From positions 13,333-77,332 of the forward strand of contig CABUJV010000006.1 of NCBI GenBank assembly GCA_902492005.1: 64,000 nt of DNA, in the 5' to 3' direction. The stretch comes from an uncultured Eubacteriales bacterium. Its GTDB lineage: Bacteria; Bacillota; Clostridia; Oscillospirales; Oscillospiraceae. Under the pieces are notes generated by a model. That model did not search any database, was not told where the DNA came from, and worked only from the letters and a program-made list of their open reading frames with translations. Below are positions 58,201 to 64,000 of the stretch, one piece after another (position 1 is the stretch's first letter; the number at the start of each line of letters is the position of its first letter). The position numbers were made by a program, and so were the translations under genes.

Positions 58201-59033
58201 AGAAATCACGTGGATTAAAAATCGGCATCATCATCGCGGCGGTGCTCATCTGCCTGTTTGCCGTGTTCCCCTTTGTGTGGATGATCTCGGTGTCCTTCAA
58301 GCCGGCCAGCGAGGTGTACGCCGCGCCCACCCTTTTCCCCAAGGCGCCCACCCTGGAAGGCTACAAGGCCATGCTGGCTACCACCGGCGCCTTCAGCTTC
58401 ACTACGTGGCTGAGAAACAGCGTCATCGTCTCGCTGTGCACAACGGTGTTTTCCCTGGTCATCGCCACGCTGGGCGCCTACGGAATCTCCCGCTTTCGCT
58501 TTAAGGGGCGCAACGCGTTGTCTTACATCATCCTCACCACCCAGGTAATCCCCGGCGCCCTCATCGTGGTGCCGCTGTACGTCATTATGGGCAACCTGAA
58601 TTTGGTGGACAGCATGTTCGGCCTGATTCTGGCGTACACCACCTTTACCGTCCCCTTCTGCACCTGGATGATGAAGGGCTACTTCGACTCCATCTCCCCC
58701 ACCATCGACGAGGCCGCCATGGTGGACGGGGCAAACCGCTTCAAGGTGTTCACCAAAATCGTGCTGCCCCTGTCCCTGCCGGGCCTGGCGGCCACCACCA
58801 TATTCGCCTTTATCTCCGGCTGGAACGAGTATGTGTTTGCCAGCGTGCTGCTGCGCAGCTACGACAACTGGACGCTGCCCATCGGCATCGCCAGCTTCCA
58901 GGGACAATATGACACCAACTGGGGTACGCTGATGGCCGGGGCCGTGATGATTACCGTCCCCGTGGTCGTCATCTTCTGGCTCCTGCAAAAGCATCTGGTG
59001 GCTGGCATGACGGCGGGCGCCGTCAAGGGCTGA
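58197..59033 (+). CDS. Sugar ABC transporter permease, MalG/UgpE type
   Basis: 278 residues; ATG overlaps the stop of the upstream permease (ATGA). The N-terminal helix IGIIIAAVLICLFAVFPFVW is followed by the MalG-like landmark MISVSFKPASEVYAAPTLFP. ILTTQVIPGALIVVPLYVIM and the EAA loop TIDEAAMVDGANRFKVFTKI are also present. It is the second half of the channel for the sugar captured by the lipoprotein at 55806. Complete and of normal length. Confidence 0.93.
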   Translation: MKKSRGLKIGIIIAAVLICLFAVFPFVWMISVSFKPASEVYAAPTLFPKAPTLEGYKAMLATTGAFSFTTWLRNSVIVSLCTTVFSLVIATLGAYGISRFRFKGRNALSYIILTTQVIPGALIVVPLYVIMGNLNLVDSMFGLILAYTTFTVPFCTWMMKGYFDSISPTIDEAAMVDGANRFKVFTKIVLPLSLPGLAATTIFAFISGWNEYVFASVLLRSYDNWTLPIGIASFQGQYDTNWGTLMAGAVMITVPVVVIFWLLQKHLVAGMTAGAVKG

Positions 59034-59077
59034 ACGGTAGGATTCCATTTTATTATGATGAAATAGGGTGACGCAAC

Positions 59078-60106
59078 ATGGAAAAGAAAATCAAAATGGG
59101 GATTGTAGGGGCCGGCACCTGGGGGGAGACCCATGCCTACATCTACAAGGAGCACGCCAACGCCGACCCCGTGGCCATCTGCGACATGAACCGCGAGCGG
59201 GCCCAGGCCATCGCCGACAAGTTTGGGATCAGAGAGATCTATACGGACTACCGGGAGATGGCGGAGAAAGCCGATATCGACGCCGTGGCCATCGTGACCC
59301 CCGACTTCGCCCACGCCGACATCGCGTGCTGCTTTGCCGAACACAAGAAGGACATGCTCATCGAAAAGCCTCTGGCTACCACCCGTGAGGACGCCGAGCG
59401 CATCGTCGAAGCCGTCAAGCGCAATGGCGTACGGTGCATGGTGGACCTGCACAACCGCTGGAATGCCCCCTTCAACACCTGTAAGCAGCTCATTGAGGCA
59501 GGCAAGCTGGGTGAGCCCTATACCGCCTACATCCGCCACAGCGACATCAAGTGGTGCGCCACCGACCTGCTGCCCTGGGCGGCCAAGTCCTCCATCCTCT
59601 GGTTTTTGGGCAGCCACTCTCTGGATACCCTGCGGTGGCTGTTCAACGACGAGGTCAAGCGGGTCTACTCCGTCAAGCGGGAGGGCATTCTGAAGGCCGA
59701 GGGCGTGGATACCCCCGACATCTATCTGAGCACCATTGAGTTCGAGCACGGCGGCATCGCCCACATGGAAAACGGCTGGGTTACCCCCAACGGCAACGGC
59801 AATATCAACGATTTCCGCTTCTCCATCATGGGCACCGAGGGTATGGTGAACCTGAACCTCTCCAACCACGACCTTATCACCTTCGCCGATCAGGAGAAAA
59901 TCATGGTGCCCGACATCCTGGTGAGCAACTTCGTGTTCGGCAAGTGCAAGGGCCTGTCCTATGAGTCCATCCGCGACTTCATCGACCGTCTGGTGGACGG
60001 CCAGGAGTTCCGCGTCACCCTGGAGGACTCCCGCAAGACCTGCATCGCCCTGCTGGCCATCATCGAGTCCGCCGAGAAGGGTGTCCCCGTCGAAGTGACG
60101 TATTAA
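59078..60106 (+). CDS. Gfo/Idh/MocA-family NAD(P)-dependent oxidoreductase
   Basis: 342 residues; the ATG follows AGGGTGACG. The Rossmann part begins MGIVGAGTWGETHAYIYKEH and contains the signature Lys in MLIEKPLATT; the C-terminal domain has the catalytic-type His in LGSHSLDTLRW and the strand-rich YLSTIEFEHGGIAHMENGWV. Family members oxidise or reduce sugars, inositols or glycosides; a few (GH109) use NAD to cleave alpha-N-acetylgalactosaminides. This protein is cytoplasmic and shorter than typical GH109. Its role in the operon may be to open or epimerise an imported glycoside, but the reaction is unknown. Confidence 0.9.
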   Translation: MEKKIKMGIVGAGTWGETHAYIYKEHANADPVAICDMNRERAQAIADKFGIREIYTDYREMAEKADIDAVAIVTPDFAHADIACCFAEHKKDMLIEKPLATTREDAERIVEAVKRNGVRCMVDLHNRWNAPFNTCKQLIEAGKLGEPYTAYIRHSDIKWCATDLLPWAAKSSILWFLGSHSLDTLRWLFNDEVKRVYSVKREGILKAEGVDTPDIYLSTIEFEHGGIAHMENGWVTPNGNGNINDFRFSIMGTEGMVNLNLSNHDLITFADQEKIMVPDILVSNFVFGKCKGLSYESIRDFIDRLVDGQEFRVTLEDSRKTCIALLAIIESAEKGVPVEVTY

Positions 60107-60122
60107 ATAAGGGGGGCACGAC

Positions 60123-62114
60123 ATGAGCAGCCTTACCTTCGAGAAAATGCATATTTCCGGCTCCCACCTGGGGCCGGACGGCGACTATCCCATCCTCTAC
60201 AAGCAGAAGATGTTTGAGAAGACCAGCATTCTGGACGAGTCCGAGGGCCTGTACATCAACTACGGCAACATTCTCCACATGCTGCCCTACACCAGCCAGG
60301 ACGACTACGACCGCTCCGAGACCGATCAGGTCTTCGACGTGGCGGTGCTGGAAAACCGCTATCTGAAGGCCACCTTCGTCCCCGGTTTGGGCGGACGCAT
60401 GTGGTCGCTGTACGACAAGGTGGGGCAGCGGGACCTCATCATCAACAACCCCGTCTTCCGCCCCTGCAACTTTGCCGTCCGCAACGCCTGGTTCTCCGGC
60501 GGCGTGGAGTGGAACTGCGGCGTGCGGGGCCACTCCGCCCTCACCTGCTCCCCCATCTTTGCCGCCTCCTACGCGCTGGACGACGGCACCCCCGTGCTGC
60601 GGCTCTACGCCTTCGAGCGCATCCGGGCCAACACCTTCCAGATGGACTTCTTTCTTAAGGACGACGTGCCCTTCCTCTTTGCCCGGATGCGGCTGGTCAA
60701 CGGCTCCACCGAGGTCAAGCCCGTCTACTGGTGGAGCACCATCGCAGTGAAGCAGGAGGAGGGGGCCAGGGTTATCGTCCCCGCAGACGAGGCCTATATC
60801 AACCAGGACGAGGACCCGGTCTATAAGCAGTCCATCCCCATGGTGGACGGAGTGGACCTGTCCTACCCCACCAACCACACCATCGTGGTGGACCACTTCT
60901 ACAAGATTCCCGAGGGGCAGCGGAAGTACGAGGCCTATGTCCGCGCCGACGGCAAGGGCATCATCCACGCCTCCACCCGCCGCCAGAAGGGCCGGAAGAT
61001 GTTCGTGTGGGGCACCTCGGTGGGAGGCGACAACTGGCAGAAATTCCTCACCGGCGGCTCCGGCTACGACCAGCCTTACCTGGAGATCCAGGCCGGTCTG
61101 GCCCCTACCCAGAACGAGTCTCTGCCCATGCCGCCCCAGACCGCCTGGGAGTGGCTGGAGGTATACGGCGCGGTGGACTTCGACCCCCGGCGCGTCCACG
61201 GGTCCTGGCAGGAGAGCAAGCAGACGGTCCAGAAGTGGCTGGACGAGCTCCTCCCCGAGGAGGAAATGGACGCCCTGCTGGCCGCCACCCACAACGCCGC
61301 CACCTCCCCGGCCAAGGCGGTCCTGAAGGGCCAGGGCTGGGGGCCCCTGGACAACCTGATGCAGGAGTCCCGGGGCCGCAAGCCGGTGGCCGGGTATCTG
61401 GACTTCGGCGAGTTGGAGAGCGAGCAGCAGGTGTGGTACCATTTCCTGAAAAACGGCTATCTGGACTGCCCGGATCCAAAGCAGCCGCCCGCCTCCTTCC
61501 TGGTGCAGGACGAGTGGTTTGAACTCTTGAAAAAGACGGTGCAGGCCGCAGACGAGCGGAACTGGTACGCCTGGTACAATCTGGGCCTGTGCTACTTCGC
61601 CCGGGACCTCTACGCGGAGGCCAGGGATGCCTTTGAGCGCTCCATGGCCCTGGAGCAGAGCACCTGGGGCTACCACGGCCTGGCCAATGTCTGGCGGGTG
61701 CTGGGCGACGAACGCCGCAGCGCCTATCTGATGGCCAAGGCCAGGGCCATCAACCCGGCCGACCTGGCGCTGGCCAAGGAGACCCTCCGCTTTGCCTATG
61801 AGGCGGGGGAGTACGGCCTGATGAACTCGGTATACGACGAGCTGACGCCTGTGCAGCAGGCCGCCCCCATGGTAAAGGCCTATCACGCTTTTGCCCTGGC
61901 CCATACCGGTCGTCCGGAGGAGGCCCTGGCCATCCTGGAGGAGGACGGCGGCCTGGAGATCCCGGACCTGCGGGAGGGAGACAACTCCTTGCCCAACGAG
62001 TACATCTTTATCCAGCAGACCCTGGCCGCCCGGGAGGGCAGAACACTGGAGGCCGAGGACGTGGAGGTCCCGGAGAAGATCGACTTCCGCATGTTCCACG
62101 TCAGAAAGAAATAA
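60123..62114 (+). CDS. DUF5107 domain protein with C-terminal TPR repeats
   Basis: 663 residues with AAGGGGGG before the ATG. Residues about 50-340 are the DUF5107 domain, a galactose mutarotase-like beta-sandwich: RYLKATFVPGLGGRMWSLYD, AWFSGGVEWNCGVRGHS, KPVYWWSTIAVKQEEGARVI. The C-terminal part (about 490-640) has tetratricopeptide repeats: NWYAWYNLGLCYFARDLYAE, ARDAFERSMALEQSTWGYHG. No signal peptide. The family's function is unproven. The fold suggests binding or processing of a sugar, and its place at the end of the operon makes it a candidate glycoside-processing enzyme or chaperone-like partner of the oxidoreductase. Confidence 0.88.
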   Translation: MSSLTFEKMHISGSHLGPDGDYPILYKQKMFEKTSILDESEGLYINYGNILHMLPYTSQDDYDRSETDQVFDVAVLENRYLKATFVPGLGGRMWSLYDKVGQRDLIINNPVFRPCNFAVRNAWFSGGVEWNCGVRGHSALTCSPIFAASYALDDGTPVLRLYAFERIRANTFQMDFFLKDDVPFLFARMRLVNGSTEVKPVYWWSTIAVKQEEGARVIVPADEAYINQDEDPVYKQSIPMVDGVDLSYPTNHTIVVDHFYKIPEGQRKYEAYVRADGKGIIHASTRRQKGRKMFVWGTSVGGDNWQKFLTGGSGYDQPYLEIQAGLAPTQNESLPMPPQTAWEWLEVYGAVDFDPRRVHGSWQESKQTVQKWLDELLPEEEMDALLAATHNAATSPAKAVLKGQGWGPLDNLMQESRGRKPVAGYLDFGELESEQQVWYHFLKNGYLDCPDPKQPPASFLVQDEWFELLKKTVQAADERNWYAWYNLGLCYFARDLYAEARDAFERSMALEQSTWGYHGLANVWRVLGDERRSAYLMAKARAINPADLALAKETLRFAYEAGEYGLMNSVYDELTPVQQAAPMVKAYHAFALAHTGRPEEALAILEEDGGLEIPDLREGDNSLPNEYIFIQQTLAAREGRTLEAEDVEVPEKIDFRMFHVRKK

Positions 62115-62127
62115 TATGTTTGACCCC

Positions 62128-62160
62128 GAACGCCCCCCCAGTTTGGTCTGGGGGGCGTTC
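62128..62160 (+). terminator. Terminator after the sugar operon
   Basis: GAACGCCCCCC (62128-62138) pairs with GGGGGGCGTTC (62150-62160), 11 bp with an 11-base loop, followed by TTGTC. It lies between the DUF5107 gene and the MFS gene. Confidence 0.7.
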
Positions 62161-62179
62161 TTGTCAGGAGGAAGAGCCG

Positions 62180-63373
62180 ATGGGGAAAAAACGGTGTGGC
62201 GCGCTGGCCCTATGCTGTGCGCTGCTGATGTCGGTGGCGGTGCTGTACGCCTGGTCGGTGTTCGTCATCCCCCTGGAGGAAACCTACGGGTGGACCCGGA
62301 CGGAGACCTCCGGGGTGTTCACCCTTTCTATGTGCGCCTACTGCGCCGGGTCCCTGTTCAGCGGCTTCCTGTCCCCGCGCTGGCCCGTGCAGCGGCTTTT
62401 GTGGTGTACCGCGGCCCTGATGGCCGCGGGCTTCGCGGCGGCGGGACGGTGGCCCACCTTGGCTGGGGTGTCTCTGGGCTACGGAGTGCTGTGCGGCTGC
62501 GGAGTGGGCATGGCCTACAACGCCCTTTTGGGCTACAGCGCCAAGTGGTTTCCCGACTGGCCGGGGTTGTGCAGCGGCATCCTGCTGACCTGTTACGGCT
62601 TTGCCACCTTCCCCATGGCTGCTGTGGCCAACGGGCTGCTGGGCAGTCTGGGCTGGAACAAGACGCTGCTAGCCTTCGGGGTCTTTGAGGGGCTGATACT
62701 GGTAATGGGCGGCCTGACGCTGTACCGCCTGCCCGCACCGGCGCCGGCCGGGCCGGAGGCGTTCAGGGAACACGGGGAGGAGCTATCTCCCGGTCGGATG
62801 CTGCGCACAGGGCGGTTCTACGGAGTGTTCCTCTGGCTGATGGTCCTGACGGCCAGCGGCTTGGCCGCCATCGGAAGCGCGGCCCAGATGGCCCTGGCGC
62901 TGGGGGCCAGGATAGAGACGGCGGCCCTTCTGTCCGGGGTCATCACAGCCTTTGGCTGCCTGGGACGGCTGGGCTTCGGCCGCCTGTTCGACGATGCCGG
63001 ACGACAGAGCAGCGTCTTGGGGGACAGCCTTCTGATGGTGGCCGCCGTGACGGTCATGGCCCTCGCCTTCCGCCTAAACTCCCTGCCCTTGCTGCTGGCG
63101 GGGCTGGCGCTGCTGGGCGTCAGCTACGGTGGGATGTCCAGCCTCTGCGCCGCCCTGGTGCGAAGCCTGTTCGGCGCCCGGTACTATACGCAAAATCTCT
63201 CCATCATGGCGCTGCAAATGGTCCCCGCATCCCTGCTGGGGCCGCTGCTGGGCAGCGTCGTTTATGCCAGCTGGGGGGGCTACACTGCCCTGTGCCTGGG
63301 CCTTCTCGCCCTGGACTCGGCCGGTACGGTCCTCATCGCCTGCTGTACCGGGGGCGGGAAACGCTCCGCCTGA
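62180..63373 (+). CDS. MFS transporter, oxalate:formate antiporter-like
   Basis: 397 residues from the ATG at 62180, after CAGGAGG. About twelve membrane helices in two bundles. The N-terminus has VAVLYAWSVFVIPLEETYGW, TRTETSGVFTLSMCAYCAGS and LGYGVLCGCGVGMAYNALLG, typical of the OFA-like monocarboxylate MFS subgroup. The second half repeats a similar pattern around ITAFGCLGRLGFGRLFDDAG. Substrates of this subgroup include organic acids; none can be named here. A terminator separates it from the sugar operon, so the link to that pathway is weak. Confidence 0.88.
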   Translation: MGKKRCGALALCCALLMSVAVLYAWSVFVIPLEETYGWTRTETSGVFTLSMCAYCAGSLFSGFLSPRWPVQRLLWCTAALMAAGFAAAGRWPTLAGVSLGYGVLCGCGVGMAYNALLGYSAKWFPDWPGLCSGILLTCYGFATFPMAAVANGLLGSLGWNKTLLAFGVFEGLILVMGGLTLYRLPAPAPAGPEAFREHGEELSPGRMLRTGRFYGVFLWLMVLTASGLAAIGSAAQMALALGARIETAALLSGVITAFGCLGRLGFGRLFDDAGRQSSVLGDSLLMVAAVTVMALAFRLNSLPLLLAGLALLGVSYGGMSSLCAALVRSLFGARYYTQNLSIMALQMVPASLLGPLLGSVVYASWGGYTALCLGLLALDSAGTVLIACCTGGGKRSA

Positions 63374-63464
63374 GCCGTGCGGGGAATGATGCAATCGCGC
63401 TGATGCTCACCCCATCCCTGCCATTTTGTATTTTGGGCGCGGCAAAAAAGTAATATATAAATCA

Positions 63465-63502
63465 AAAAACGTGCCCGGAGCCGGAGCTCCGGGCACGTTT
63501 TT
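63465..63502. terminator. Bidirectional terminator between MFS and glgP genes
   Basis: Perfect 16-bp arms (63465-63480 and 63487-63502) with a 6-base loop, AAAAACGTGCCCGGAG against CTCCGGGCACGTTTTT. The last two bases overlap the stop codon of glgP. Confidence 0.92.
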
Positions 63503-64000
63503 ACTCTTTGACCGGCACACGCCAAATGTCCCGGGCGTAGTCCCGGATGGAGCGGTCGGCGGCAAAGATACCGGACCGGGCAATGTTGACCAAGGACATT
63601 CGGTTCCAGTTCTTTGGGTCCAAGTACGCCTGGCCCGCCCGGGCTTGGGCGTCCCGATAGCTGGCGAAGTCGGCCAGGAGCATATACTCGTCGGCGGGCG
63701 CTCCGTTGCCGAAGAGGAGCCGGTTGGTCAGATCGGTATAGGCCACGCCGTCGTTGAAGCCCCGGGCGATCTGGTCGATCACCGCCTTGAGGGCCGCGTC
63801 CTGCATGTAATACTCGTAGGAGCGGTAGCCTCTGGCCTTCTTTTCCGCCACCTCGTCGGCCTTGAGGCCGAACAGGAAGATGTTCTCGTCCCCCACCTGC
63901 TGGTGCATCTCCACGTTGGCCCCGTCCAGGGTGCCGATGGTCAGAGCGCCGTTCATCATGAATTTCATGTTGCCGGTCCCGCTGGCCTCCTTGCCGGCGG
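63501..64000 (-). CDS. glgP: Glycogen/starch phosphorylase, C-terminal fragment
   Basis: The last 166 codons; the frame stays open to the window edge. It includes SGTGNMKFMMNGALTIGTLD with the lysine that binds pyridoxal phosphate in the family, then GANVEMHQQVGDENIFLFG, and the C-terminal block DPKNWNRMSLVNIARSGIF and ADRSIRDYARDIW. The enzyme releases glucose-1-phosphate from glycogen or maltodextrin. The start, regulatory region and neighbours lie beyond 64000. It is convergent with the MFS gene and has a strong terminator. Confidence 0.95.
   Translation of the reverse strand, partial: AGKEASGTGNMKFMMNGALTIGTLDGANVEMHQQVGDENIFLFGLKADEVAEKKARGYRSYEYYMQDAALKAVIDQIARGFNDGVAYTDLTNRLLFGNGAPADEYMLLADFASYRDAQARAGQAYLDPKNWNRMSLVNIARSGIFAADRSIRDYARDIWRVPVKE

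Noticed and set aside
60060..62099. A 679-codon open frame on the minus strand
   Set aside because: It is antisense to the DUF5107 gene, which has intact domains and a ribosome site.

Overview
The window looks like a chromosome segment of a GC-rich, anaerobic, spore-forming Clostridia member, most likely an Oscillospiraceae-type gut bacterium (Flavonifractor / Lawsonibacter / Intestinimonas-like). This is inferred from the gene set: an alpha/beta-type small acid-soluble spore protein, SpmA and SpmB, a clostridial AbrB with a zinc ribbon, anaerobic class III ribonucleotide reductase (NrdD/NrdG), an [4Fe-4S] L-serine dehydratase in two subunits, and an etfB-etfA-acyl-CoA dehydrogenase operon typical of butyrate-forming clostridia. 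I found no rRNA, tRNA, CRISPR array, insertion sequence or prophage.

Layout. 1-0.85 kb: the end of a ClC channel, a small unknown protein and a divergent XRE regulator. 0.87-1.14 kb: a long imperfect inverted-repeat element. 1.2-3.1 kb: sdaAB-sdaAA and a glyoxalase-fold protein. 3.1-8.1 kb: a surface O-acylation cassette (two acyltransferase-3 proteins, an MBOAT protein and a DHHW/AlgX-like protein). 8.2-9.8 kb: spmAB and abrB. 9.9-25.6 kb: housekeeping genes, mostly on the minus strand (rsmI, tRNA methyltransferase, NUDIX, nrdG, rRNA methyltransferase, nrdD, homocysteine methyltransferase, glycosyltransferase, argS, DUF1934, murI). 25.9-29.3 kb: SASP, then the acyl-CoA dehydrogenase/ETF operon. 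29.7-32.1 kb: a polar amino acid ABC importer. 32.2-38.6 kb: RNase J, a sugar nucleotidyltransferase with a mutase-like domain, an XRE-DUF1653 fusion with paired operators, an ArsC-like protein and a WYL regulator.

38.9-48.0 kb is a coherent operon: L-Ala-D/L-Glu epimerase, a five-gene dipeptide/oligopeptide ABC importer, LD-carboxypeptidase and NlpC/P60 endopeptidase. This is the gene content of the Bacillus dpp-ykf locus, so murein-peptide uptake and recycling is the natural reading. 48.0-50.3 kb carries a BlaR1-like protease gene and a BlaI-like repressor gene whose 5' end is abnormal and abuts nagA.

50.3-62.1 kb is the most interesting region. A PocR-AraC regulator and NagA are divergent from an operon of ROK kinase, SIS-domain isomerase/deaminase, KbaZ/GatZ-like protein, a three-gene sugar ABC importer, a Gfo/Idh/MocA oxidoreductase and a DUF5107-TPR protein. 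Together these resemble an ABC- and kinase-based version of the N-acetylgalactosamine (aga) pathway in which the partner aldolase KbaY/AgaY is missing, with two unexplained enzymes added. The window ends with an MFS transporter and the C-terminal part of glycogen phosphorylase. All three ABC importer operons have a strong hairpin between the binding-protein gene and the first permease gene.
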